DNA of 64,000 nucleotides from Leucaena leucocephala (Eukaryota > Streptophyta > Magnoliopsida > Fabales > Fabaceae), in contig CM073558.1 in the NCBI GenBank assembly GCA_037074615.1, forward strand, positions 4,889,501 through 4,953,500, written 5' to 3'. The notes under the pieces were generated by a model. The model saw only the letters and a program-made list of their open reading frames with translations. It was not told the DNA's origin and searched no databases. How positions within the stretch are numbered: the stretch's first letter is position 1; every line of letters begins with the position of its first letter. Positions 26,871-36,203 of the stretch are shown here, piece after piece. Position numbers and translations under genes: made by a program.

Positions 26871-27717
26871 ATATAAAGTGTCCGTTAGACAAACTAAATT
26901 TCACACCATAACAATTAAGGACACCTTTATTTAGCTTTGGAGAAAAAAATGCGATCTTTTAGAAATAATTTTGTCGATATATTACATAAATGATTCTTAA
27001 AGGAGCCAAAAAAAATTCAGTTCATTGATTCAACGAACGTTAGAATGAGTCTGACATCTACCTATTTGTTCCCTGTACTGTAGTATTGGGTTATTTTGCT
27101 CAAAAGAGAAGGGAGACCTGTTTGTTCCGCAAGCTGAAGAGAAGAAATGCAGTGTAATATCATCAAAGACTGGGTAATTAATTGATGTTGATGTTGAGGC
27201 TGTGAAAAATGCAATTCAAACATTTAATGTATCCCTAGCTTTAGTGTAATATAACACTATAATTCTTCTATTGGCCCCTTTTTTTCCTTCAGGAAGAGAA
27301 GGGATGGGAAAAGGGCCCCTTGTCAAGTGATTATTGTGGTTGTTTTGTTCATATTAATAGGAAAGAGAGATGTGGCTTGAATTCTAAAGGACACTACACA
27401 TTTTCATGTCTTTATTTTAAAATATAGTACTCGTGAATATTTTTGGCAAATCATTACTTTGAAGAAAGAGATGGAAGAAAATGGTGTAAAAATTATAGGT
27501 GGATTAGAAATAACAGATGATTTGAGTCACCTCAAAATGACAATGTTCTTTTAAGGATTATTCTGTTGACATAGCTATCTCTTAAGAATTAAGTAGATCT
27601 TTCCTGAACAAGGCAATGAGCAGAGTTGCAAAAGAAAACAAAGTACTAGAATTTAAATAGGAAAGAATGGAGGAGAAATTGGTTGTTTTATTGGTCATAT
27701 CAAAGATGAGAGGTGAC

Positions 27718-27905
27718 GAATGAGCATTAGCTCAAATGGCACGAACCCAACACCTTATTGAGGAGGTTGGGGGATCTAATCCGCAAGTGGTTAAGGGAAT
27801 TGTGAGTGTGAATGGGTATGGAGTAATCCCTCCTATGGGGAGGGTCTAGGATAGGGGTTTAAATAATATGAGAGGTGGTCCACCATATAGTTGGTAGGAT
27901 TGGTG
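27718..27905 (+). mobile_element. tRNA-derived SINE-like element
   Basis: An A-box-like TTAGCTCAAATGG is followed about 45 bp later by a B-box-like GGATCTAATCC. This is the spacing and order of a pol III promoter as found in plant SINE heads. The body continues to about 27.9 kb. Ends and target duplication were not resolved. Confidence 0.5.
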
Positions 27906-30267
27906 AATTTTAATGACCAATTGTCACTATAATGAATACGAGGTTACAAAGTTAATGGAATTACTCATAATTATGTGGTGGTTATATATACAACAATAAG
28001 CTTTATTCTAGCACAGTTAATTATATATATAGTATATATTATTATATTCTATTAACAATTAAATATTTAAATATTTTATTAACTAAACGATTTTGTTCAA
28101 TAATTTTATTTAGTATTATTTTTAGTCTTTCTCTACTTCTTAAAAAATTTTATAAAGTTTGATATACCTTTTCACGGATGCCTCTATCAATTTTCTTTGT
28201 ACATATCCTATTCGCCGCAAACAATTTTTTACCCTTTAGAATATCAAATTATTTCATAATTATAATTATGATTACATAGATTTACAAATATTACAAAAAT
28301 AGAAAAGTAACAAAATCTTTTTTATATATATTTTCATCAAAAGAGTTATAAATAGTTTTAAGAGAGATTGATATCTTTGCTTTTCATCAATATACTTCTT
28401 GGAGGATTTTAGTTATACTTTGAATCTACACGAAACTATATTACATTTCTGAACTCTAATTAAGCAACACAACGAATAACACAAGGAAGGAAAAGAGAGG
28501 AAAGTTGCTTCAAAAGGGAGAGGAGTTATCGTCTCTTCACAAAACTAAGTTGCTTCAATCCCTATATCCAATATATCACGTATTGGTAGTTGCATGGATT
28601 TAATTTTTAAACTATAAAAGGGAAACTACCTCAGTTGACCCATAGTTCTCCTTATTCTCATTAGAGCCCTACTTATATTGAGTTTGGGCCCTAATCCAGC
28701 AAAGAAAAACTAAATATAACCTCAAAATTCTTTAGGAAGAAAAGCAAATAAGTTACCAACGAGAGTTGACTCTATAGTTGATAAAATAGATTTAACTCTA
28801 ATTTTATCTTAAAGAGGGTTGTCAGCTTTTTTTGTGGTGGGTTGTGCCTATTTGGTAGGTAACCCATGGCCCATTTTTTTTAATTTTTAATATTATTATT
28901 TATTTTACTTAAATATTATTTTCAATACTCATATAATCGAATAATAGTAAAGATAATTATTTATTTATTAATATATATTGACATATTATAATTAATTAAT
29001 ATTATGTTAATGTTTATTTAAATTTATAGTTATAAAATTTGAGATTTTTTTTATAAAAAAATATGAACTTTTAAGAGTATAATATTAATAATTTTTAATT
29101 ATACTAATATAACATTAAAATTTTTTTATTAATATTTTAAAAATTTATTTTTTAAAAAAAATATTAAAAAAATAAAAAAAGTGACAGCCTTACACTAATA
29201 GGGGCTATGTCAGCCCGTTTTGGGGCGAGCTGTCCCTTTAACCTATGGGTTGTAAGCGGCTGGCCTGCAACATGCGGGTTAATCTGTTTTTCTTCTCTAA
29301 TTGACTCTATTATAAAAAAAATTAGTATTTCATATTATAGTAAATTAAGATTTAGATCTCTTATAATTTTTTCTAATAAAATGATATAAAATTTAGTAAT
29401 AAAAAGAGGAAGAATACGAGAAAAAGGACAAAAAGAAAAGAGGTTATAAACCACAAGTAATATTTACCAAAGATCTTGTGGAAACCACAAAGACCTTGAT
29501 TACTATGCCATGACATCATGAACTTGTAATATAAGCCTAATTTTTGTATGGATTCGCATAGCAAATCAGGGTCTGCTACAAAATCTTGACCAGATTTCAC
29601 AGTTCAGTGATACTTGTCCTCACAATTTCAAAGGGCCTAATGAGATTGAGAATCTTACTACTCCTCTGTATTCCCACTTACTCTGTTTTTTTTTACGACA
29701 AAACACTTTCTTGTTTTCTCACCTTCTTGTACGCATCATTTGGGGCAAATTGCTCTCTAACGATAGGCCTCAGTGTGTTTTAAAAATTTAAGGTTAAATT
29801 TTCCTTTCTGAAAGAGGAAAGTTCTAGGACATTGGGACCACATAGTGCAGAGTAAACGTATTGCCATTTTGGGAATCAGACACCTAAGCCTATGAAAAAT
29901 ATTGGGATCCAGTGATGAAGCTCCTAGCTTAGCGAGCTAGGTGTGTGCGTAGCCATTTTGTGACACTAGTGCTTTTCTTTGACAACATTTGGCACCATTC
30001 TTTTAAGAATATAAACAAAACAACATGGGATAGATGAGAATTTAAAAGGAACTTCTTCGTATGTGTACGTGTTGATGATCACCATCAACATCCCTGACAG
30101 TACTACTGTCCAACAACAAAAAACGTGGTGAAACCCATTATGCTTCTTTTCTTCCACCTCACCCCCATTATTATAATGATGAGAAAGAATGTGTAACATA
30201 CGTACCTTTTAATAAGAATCACTTTTCAAAGTGTTTTTTATATGTTCATTTAAAAAGAATATTAACA

Positions 30268-30455
30268 GCAAGTGTGTTTGAGTCAATTGGTAGGAGTTGT
30301 TCCAACTTCATTAAAAGTTTCGGAGTTCAAAATTGGAATGGAGCCGCGTAAGGTGATAGGGTCACCATCCAAATGGGTCATGGCCTGATCTAAATTAGTC
30401 TAGACCCTGTGAAATCTTTGAGTTAAAAGAGATATGCCCACAGGTGCTCATGCAA
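30268..30455 (+). mobile_element. Second SINE-like element
   Basis: An A-box-like stretch (gagtcaattggtaggag) is followed by a B-box-like one (ggagttcaaaattgg), then a GC-richer body and a short A-rich tail (gcaaaaaaag) near 30.46 kb. This looks like a tRNA-derived SINE from a different family than the 27.7-kb copy. The assignment is tentative. Confidence 0.4.
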
Positions 30456-30599
30456 AAAAAGGGAATAGCTGATGAATGATGACCAAGAACTAAATAACCA
30501 GTTTAGTTAGTCATTTGAACTTCACTGATTTACTTTCTTGAAAGAAGATTTTATTATTTCAAATCTTGAGATATTTCAATCCTGATACTTTTTAGACTA

Positions 30600-30930
30600 A
30601 AATAAGAGAAAACTAATCTTTTTATTATTATATTTTTGACTCGATTATAACTCAATCTCTATACTTTAACTCGATGCAACTTAGTTTCTACAATTTTAAT
30701 TTAGTTGTAATTTAACTTAATACAACTCAATTCATATAATTTAACTATTTAAAATATTAATCCTTAAATAAAATTATATATTTTATGAAACTTAAATGTT
30801 AAAGTTTTAAATGGTAAAACTATAAGGATTTACTTATAATAAGTTTAAGTTTAGAGATTGAGTTTCAATTAAGTCAAAAATTAATAATTGAGTTACAATC
30901 GAGTCAAAATTGTAAAGACTAAAAGATTAA
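30600..30930. repeat. Fold-back repeat family B, copy 1
   Basis: The left arm contains 'actcgattataactcaatc' and the right arm its approximate complement 'attgagttacaatcgagt'. The interior holds 'aactcgatgcaacttagt'. A second copy lies at about 34870-35130. It is a non-coding, hairpin-forming, MITE-like repeat. Confidence 0.65.
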
Positions 30931-31492
30931 GTTTTCACAAAATTAACTACACGTTCCATTTGGAAGAAAGAACAACTACAGAGACTGAAGAAAAACCTTA
31001 CACTAAACTACTATGTCTTCCATTGTTGTTAGTCATGATTATCCCCTTATTGACTTTTCATGAAGGTGAGAATGCGAAGAGAAGACCGTTTTAAGAAATA
31101 CCTTTTTTTCCCTTTTGAATTCTGTTTTCCTTCTGTCAAATTAATAAGGCCAGATACCTCAAATGTCAACAATAATTGAAGCCATGTCTGATTTATATTT
31201 ATTAAATTATGATCTTATATATAAAATAATAAAGAAAAAGTATGTAGTTGCAACAAAAACAATGCATCATTTGGATATTGCCATGTGTATTATTATTAGA
31301 TCACGCACTATTACTGCCATTGATGAAAAAGATAGGATCATGATAGAATAGAAACAAGAGAATGGAAGTTTAGATATTTCTTTTTCTTTTTGGCCCCAAA
31401 AGAATAAAGCTCCACTAAATTCTGGGAGGTGCCACGTCAGCATATTCCAGGGCGTTTTAACATGTGTGTCTGTGTATGTGTTTGGTTCTTTT

Positions 31493-31500
31493 TATATATA
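31493..31500 (+). promoter_or_regulatory. TATA box upstream of the HLS1-like fragment
   Basis: TATATATA lies about 95 bp upstream of the ATG at 31592 and is followed by a plausible short leader. The fragment therefore seems to have kept its promoter region. Confidence 0.5.
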
Positions 31501-31591
31501 CATCCTATACCTTGAACTAGCACAACCCAGAAGAAGCAAGGGACATAAATATTAGCCTTCCTTCTCTGTTTCTTGTTATAACTCAGTCACC

Positions 31592-31833
31592 ATGTCTCTG
31601 AAGATAGAGGCTGAAAGTTGGGCAAAACCACCATTAGAGACGGCGAAGTCAACGGATGAAGCGGTGGTGGTGAGAGAGTATGATGAAGAGAGACACAAAA
31701 TGGCAGTAGAGAAAATGGAGAGTCTTTGTGAGGTTGGCCAGAGGGGGAAGCCATCTTTGGTCACAGACCTTATGCGTGACCCCATATGCCGAATTCGCCA
31801 CTTCCCAATTCATCTTTTACACCTAAAGAACCC
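31592..31833 (+). pseudogene. HOOKLESS1-like N-acetyltransferase, 5' fragment
   Basis: HLS1 proteins are GNAT-fold N-acetyltransferases that act in auxin/ethylene-controlled growth. From ATG 31592 about 80 residues match the start of the family: VVVREYDEERH, ESLCEVGQRGKPSLVTDLM and DPICRIRHFP, which is the first strand and helix of the GNAT domain. Full-length members run to roughly 400 residues and continue MLVAE... directly after this point. Here the match stops at HFPIHLL and only AT-rich sequence follows, with the frame closing at 31882. No later exon was found before the next gene. It is either a truncated pseudogene or the end of a rearrangement; a short translated product cannot be excluded. 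Confidence 0.75.
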
Positions 31834-32419
31834 TTTTTTATATGAGACATTATATTTATTTTTTCATTTTTTATTTTACTAAATAAATATCCAAAATGCG
31901 TGCTTTTTAATGGCGGAGTACATGGTATCATCGAATACTTTTCCCCAGTTTGTCATCACTAAAAAATGTGTACATAGTTTCTACAGACATATTGTTGCGG
32001 GTAGTCCTAAACTTTTTCATATATATTGTTTAACATAATGAATAGATTCTTTGAATGAGGGAATGAATATAACATTCAGCAATTCCATGTTACATTTTCC
32101 ATTTTAAGAGAAGTCACTTAAAAACTGGCTTCCTCAGTAGATGGTCTTCTCAAGAAATATCTTAAGCTGTTAGTAAGAACCTGCATGATGATAAAGATTA
32201 GTTTAAATCAGTTCAAAAATGAAACCTCAATCAATTTATGAACTTACAATTTTAGATTCCTTATTTCTTAACAGCCGAGTACCAAAGTTATCCTAAGTTA
32301 CCTGCTGGAGAGGCCGGATGATTGCTTTATCCTTGTAGCTGACATGAAACTTTGCCTTGGCCAAGAGCCCCTATGTTCAGAATGAATGCTTCTGAAGATG
32401 ACATGGACATTTTCAGGAA

Positions 32420-32735
32420 AAAAAAAATCTACAAGTTTCTATAGTTTCAGTTAATTTTTAATTAAATTTCTGTAGTTCTTTTTCTTTTTATCCTGTCTTT
32501 CTAGTTTCATCTGATTTTTAATCAAGTCCCTATAATTTTTTTTTTCTTTTTTATCACATCATCATAGTTTTACCTAGTGTTAATTAGGTTCCCATAGATA
32601 TTGTTTTTTAAACGGCCACCTAAGATTGTAGGGAGCTGATGAAAATCTGGTAAAACTATAAGGATATAATAAAAACAGAACCACAGAGACCTAATGAAAA
32701 TCAGAAAAAACTATAAGGACTTAAAGATTAATTTT
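32420..32735. repeat. Fold-back repeat family A, copy 2
   Basis: The left half has 'tttaatcaagtccctataat' and the right half complements such as 'aaaactataaggactt'. It matches the layout of the 26.5-kb copy and lies between exons 8 and 9 of the ACR-like pseudogene. Confidence 0.65.
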
Positions 32736-33331
32736 TCTAAAAAAATATCAAACTTCCACATCTTGATTATGTTGTATTTACCTGAGTGTCAAATTCTCCA
32801 GATTCAACATCAATGTTGACGTCTGTAATAATCTTAACAAGATCTACAAGTAATCCGGGTCGATCTGTTGTCTCCACGTAAAGCAAACTGCAAAAATTAT
32901 AATAAGAAAAAAACCCAGTAAGCAAAAAATAGAGTGTATTGCCAAGAATATTGTTTATGTGAGTTTCAGTTATGCAACTCTTTCTAGGATCAGAATAGGT
33001 ATAACATATTGAGAATGAGGAGTGGAGGTATGCATTGCCTTCTAGGGTCTTAGATGGGTTGCTATGTCCACGTCAACCTGAAATCAAAGAAAAATTTGGA
33101 AATCAACTTGATAAATGTTTATATTTATGCTTGTTAATAATTAAGAAGAAGAATTAGCTTACGTCAAAACTTCCTCAAAGTCTAATCAGACAGATTCAAT
33201 CAACCACATTCGTTAGGATAGTATAGAATAAGCTGCCAATATAGCTTCTGGCCCAAAGAGCTTCTTATTAAAATTTATCTGGATGTGCTAAACAACAATA
33301 ACCAATTTTTTTATACAAAAATTATTATATT

Positions 33332-33411
33332 GTTGAGAGGGGGATTTGAATCCACGCCCTTTCAAACCAGAACATTAATCTGAAGCCTTAGACCAACTCG
33401 GCCATCTCAAT
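33332..33411 (-). pseudogene. tRNA-Leu pseudogene, array copy 1
   Basis: It keeps the GGCCGAGTTGG A-box region, but the anticodon loop reads TTAATGT and both the anticodon stem and T stem carry mismatches. Compared with copy 2 it is degenerate and probably not functional. Confidence 0.7.
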
Positions 33412-33622
33412 CACACTTAAAAGTAGATAAGAGCTAGAATGTCAAGACAATGGCGGCACCATACAAAGTTTTGAGACAAGCTTAGGAGGTTGGTCCTATT
33501 GCTATGTGTCAAGAATCACTTTGTTTTTTATCAAGTTACGAGCTTTGTGTCAAGAATCACCTTTTTTACTTGCACAAATCTAAAAACTGTCACCTGGATA
33601 CAACACCTCATAGAAACATGTA

Positions 33623-33694
33623 GGGGATGAAACTTAGATGGTAGAGTACTCACTTAGCATTCGAGAGGTATAGGGATCAATACCCCACATCTCC
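33623..33694 (+). pseudogene. tRNA-Ala(AGC)-like pseudogene, array copy 1
   Basis: The acceptor stem GGGGATG/CATCTCC and the AGC anticodon loop (TTAGCAT) are preserved. Position 8 is A instead of T, two pairs of the anticodon stem are lost, and one T-stem pair is lost. Confidence 0.65.
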
Positions 33695-33774
33695 ATCTAA
33701 AAAACTTTTTTATTAAAATTTATCTGGATGTGCTAAAAAACAATAACAATTTTTTTTAATACAAAAATTATTAT

Positions 33775-33854
33775 GTTGAGAGTGGGATTTGAACCCATGC
33801 CCTTTCGGACCAGAACCTTAATCTGGCGCCTTAGACCAACTCGGCCATCTCAAC
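33775..33854 (-). tRNA. tRNA-Leu(AAG), best preserved copy
   Basis: It reads as 80 nt on the minus strand. The 7-bp acceptor stem GTTGAGA/TCTCAAC is perfect. The D arm GCC...GGC, the anticodon arm CCAGA-TTAAGGT-TCTGG (anticodon AAG) and the long variable arm are intact. The A box (TGGCCGAGTTGG) and B box (GGTTCAAATCC) are both canonical. A TTTTT terminator follows within about 10 nt. One weakness is an A-C mismatch closing the T stem. It could be active. Confidence 0.65.
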
Positions 33855-34067
33855 ACATTTTAAAATAGAGGAGAGCTAGAATGTCAAGACAATAGTGGCA
33901 CGTACAAAGTTTTGAGACAAGCTTAGGAGGTTGGTCCTATTGCTATGCATTTTAGTAAAGCAAACATAATTATCAAATTACGAAGCTTTGTATCAAGAAT
34001 CACATTTTTTTTATTTACACAAATCTAAAAAATGTCACTTGGATTCAACACCTCGTAGAAACATGTA

Positions 34068-34138
34068 GGGGATGTAGCTGAAATGGTAGAGCACTCGTTT
34101 AGCATGGAGAGGTATAGAAACCGGTACCCTGCATCTCC
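34068..34138 (+). pseudogene. tRNA-Ala(AGC)-like pseudogene, array copy 2
   Basis: The acceptor and D arms are close to canonical (GGGGATGTAGC, GGTAGAGC), but one base is missing from the 3' side of the anticodon stem (TTAGCATGGAGAGG), leaving 71 nt. The T stem is also mismatched. It is probably not a working tRNA. Confidence 0.65.
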
Positions 34139-34218
34139 ATCCAAAAAGCTTTTTTATTAAAATTTAACTGGATGTGGTAAAAAACAATAACCAATTTTTT
34201 TTAATAAAAACTTATTAT

Positions 34219-34298
34219 GTTAAGAGTGAGATTTGAACCAAATCCCTTTTAGACTAGAACCTTAATCTGGCGCCTTAGACCAACTCGGCCATCTCAAC
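34219..34298 (-). pseudogene. tRNA-Leu(AAG)-like pseudogene, array copy 3
   Basis: The D arm and anticodon loop are intact, but the acceptor stem (TCTTAAC against GTTGAGA) and the T stem carry mismatches. It lies at the truncated end of the tandem array, about 40 bp from exon 6 of the ACR-like pseudogene. Confidence 0.65.
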
Positions 34299-34869
34299 CA
34301 TGCTTAATTATGAGCTAAATTATAAACATTCATCACCTGCTCTTTTGGACGCATTAGTCCAAAGGCTGCTCCCATTGCTAGCTCAGCACTTGATTCCTAG
34401 ACCACCCAGTTTGAAACATTTCAATAATTTCAATCAAAGAACATGCTGGTGCATAACAGTAAAACCAAATCATGGTTCAATTTAAGTAAAGAAAAGTATT
34501 TAGGAAGCATACAGGATGGTACTGAATCATATTATTTATAATGGTTAAGTGAATCGCCTCCAGCGACTCTGGCTCTTCCACTTTTCTACCAGTGTCAGTG
34601 CAAACAAAGATCCAATAGGATATCTTAGGCACAAATGCCAAAGCTAAGAATACATATATATGGCAAAACAAAGGAATCACTCACGCTATGGAAAACTTGT
34701 TGTGTTTGCCAGAGGAATCCAGGAAGACATTTGCCTTAACCACATTAAGCCCTAAGTTCTTCAAAGCATTCATCTGTATACCACGCAGAGAAACTTATTT
34801 ATCTCTTCCATCTTTCAATGTTTTTATTGGAGCAAATAATCAAACATGTCTTGATGAATTGGAAATTTT

Positions 34870-35130
34870 GACTCAACTATAACTTAATTCTTAAATTTTA
34901 ACTCGATGTAATTTAGTCTTTATACTTTAATTCAATATAACGCAGTCCTTATAGTTTTAACTATTTAAAATTTTAGTAACTAAGTTTTATAAAATATATA
35001 ATTTTATTTTCTAAAATATAAAGACTAATATTTTAAATAGTTAAACTTGATGGACTAAGTTGCATCCTGACAAAATTCATGACTAAATTATAACTGAGTT
35101 AAATCTATAAAGAGCAAAAGATTAATTTTC
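34870..35130. repeat. Fold-back repeat family B, copy 2
   Basis: Shared with the 30.6-kb copy are 'ttttaactcgatgtaattta' and the complementary arm 'taaattataactgagttaaa'. It sits in intron 3 of the ACR-like pseudogene. Non-coding. Confidence 0.65.
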
Positions 35131-36178
35131 CCCGAATCTAAAAGACATCGTAACAAGAATAGCTTCCTCAAAAAAGTCCAAAGATGATGAGGGCTTACTG
35201 TGTCAACAAGTGCCCCAAGACGATCACCAAATGTTATCTCCACAACAGTTGCATCTGGATCAGTGTCTTGGTCAATTATAACTGTGGGAGAAGGAATGTC
35301 ATCATTTTCCCTTTGAATCCCATCCTGTTCCATATCAGCACAAATCAAAAGCAAAAGTTTCACTGATCACAATCATCAAGCATAAGAAAACGTTAAGTGA
35401 TGCTTATTATTATCCATAGGCAATAATAAGCCTCATTGATATCCAAATACCTCCACATCAGTGACAGGTGTTGCCCGAGGGACAAGTCTAGTAGTTCTTG
35501 AAGACGAAAATCTGACAAAAATTGTATCATACAATTGTCACAGAAAATGGACAAGTAACTATGGAGCAGTCTTAGCTGACTGTTAATCTCACTTAGGAAT
35601 ATTTAATTTTTTTAATGTATATTCCAGAAGCATCAATGAAAAAGGGATTCTAATAACTAAGAATAAACCATAGCAATCAAGTAGCGAAACTAGAAAAGAA
35701 CGCCCAAAATTGCAGCTTCCGTACCTTAAATTCTGGAGAATGGGGAGTGATTTGGAAGAAGGAGCAGCGAAATTAGAGGAAGCTTCAAAGCAAATGGGTT
35801 TGTCGGAATCTTTCCTGAAACTATTAGCAGTGAAGCGAGTTCCGACGGTCCAAGCCGCCATAGCCACGGCCATTAGAATCGGAAAAAGAATCACGAGAAA
35901 TAGAAAAGAGAGGGATTTTAAAGAGGGAGAAAATCTAACTCCTTGGGAATGAAATCATGAATTGGGGCTCAGGGGAACAAATAGGAATCAATGGAGAAGA
36001 CAGGAAAGAGAGAGGTGTGCCGTGGTTATGGAGAAGATGGGAAATTGGGAATATCTCGGAAATATCACCGTCAGACCGAAAGCGAAAGAAAATGGCGCAC
36101 CGTGAGGGATTATTCTTCCAGCTCTATAAAAATCGGCAAAAAAAAAAAAAGGAAGCGGAAATTTAGAAAGAAAATACG

Positions 36179-36203
36179 AGTAATAATAATAATAATAATA
36201 ATA
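36179..36203. repeat. (TAA)n microsatellite
   Basis: This is a run of about eight TAA units upstream of the ACR-like pseudogene start. Confidence 0.9.

Larger units (their letters stand above)
23388..27249 (+). pseudogene. PnsB1: PnsB1/NDF1 (NDH48) pseudogene, chloroplast NDH subcomplex B subunit
   Basis: PnsB1 is a nuclear-encoded thylakoid protein needed for the NDH complex and cyclic electron flow; its fold resembles GT9-type glycosyltransferases. Exons are about 23388-23983, 24626-24816, 25176-25433, 26117-26222, 26383-26468 and 27084-27249. Junction phases match across the whole gene and conserved blocks (NPWLDPFDDEED, CCCVISGGVYENLLFFPA, YDPDDYFPEP, VRPVFVIPHERERENV, DSAGVIATNTAAIQLA) identify it. 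Three lesions are seen. The only upstream ATG (23388, MAATCLLPNPK) is out of frame with the mature protein, as if one base were missing before about 23497. TAG at 25414-25416 follows EVWA, where the family has lysine. TAA at 27175-27177 follows KTG, again at a lysine. The natural stop is 27247-27249. A second intact copy elsewhere cannot be excluded. Confidence 0.9.
27250..31591. other. Intergenic region with SINE-like and unassigned repeats
   Basis: This is AT-rich and gene-free. It contains two tRNA-derived SINE-like stretches (27.72-27.90 and 30.27-30.45 kb), a fold-back repeat (30.6-30.93 kb) and a GC-richer unassigned patch near 29.2 kb (cagcccgttttggggcgagc) that may be a transposon remnant. 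No protein gene was recognised. Confidence 0.6.
33262..34303. repeat. Tandem array of a 443-bp unit carrying tRNA-Leu and tRNA-Ala copies
   Basis: The unit starts near 'ttattaaaatttatctgg' and repeats with offsets of 443 and 444 bp, judged from the tRNA-Leu starts at 33332, 33775 and 34219. There are about 2.3 copies: 33262-33709, 33710-34152 and a partial third to 34303. Each full unit has a tRNA-Leu-like gene on the minus strand and a tRNA-Ala-like gene on the plus strand. The array sits in intron 6 of the ACR-like pseudogene. Confidence 0.9.
32118..35873 (-). pseudogene. ACR11/ACR12-type chloroplast ACT-repeat protein, pseudogene
   Basis: Family members are plastid proteins with paired ACT domains; ACR11 is linked to glutamine sensing and GS2/Fd-GOGAT. 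Minus-strand exons are 35873-35725, 35511-35451, 35324-35199, 34773-34685, 34597-34513, 34396-34337, 33077-about 33042, 32887-32782, 32370-32302 and 32180-32118. Conserved blocks are VIIDQDTDPDATVVEITFGD, MNALKNLGLNVVKANVFLDS, DTGRKVEEPESLEAI, VDVDIATH, TTDRPGLLVDLVKIITDVNI and GLLAKAKFHVSYKDKA. The phases of all other junctions fit. Lesions: the exon 5 acceptor reads AC (34599-34598) where AG is needed; exon 4 lacks about two residues after KFSI; exon 7 stops at TAG (33044-33042) after eight conserved residues, has lost about 20 bases and lacks a GT donor. The start MAVAMAAW is chosen; 35894 is an alternative. Choice between ACR11 and ACR12 is uncertain. Confidence 0.85.

Noticed and set aside
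29170..29290. GC-richer patch with a 60-codon frame as a gene
   Set aside because: It is too short, lacks a recognisable domain and sits in repeat-like sequence; it is probably a transposon remnant.
33262..34303. The 443-bp tandem array as a CRISPR-like or satellite array
   Set aside because: There are only 2.3 long units that contain recognisable tRNA copies, and the host is a plant nuclear genome; there are no short repeats with unique spacers.
34598..34599. AC acceptor in the ACR-like gene as a U12-type AT-AC intron
   Set aside because: The matching donor is GTGAGT, not the ATATCC type, so this is a U2 intron whose AG has been lost.
36179..36203. TAA run as a functional feature
   Set aside because: It is a simple microsatellite with no sign of coding or regulatory context.
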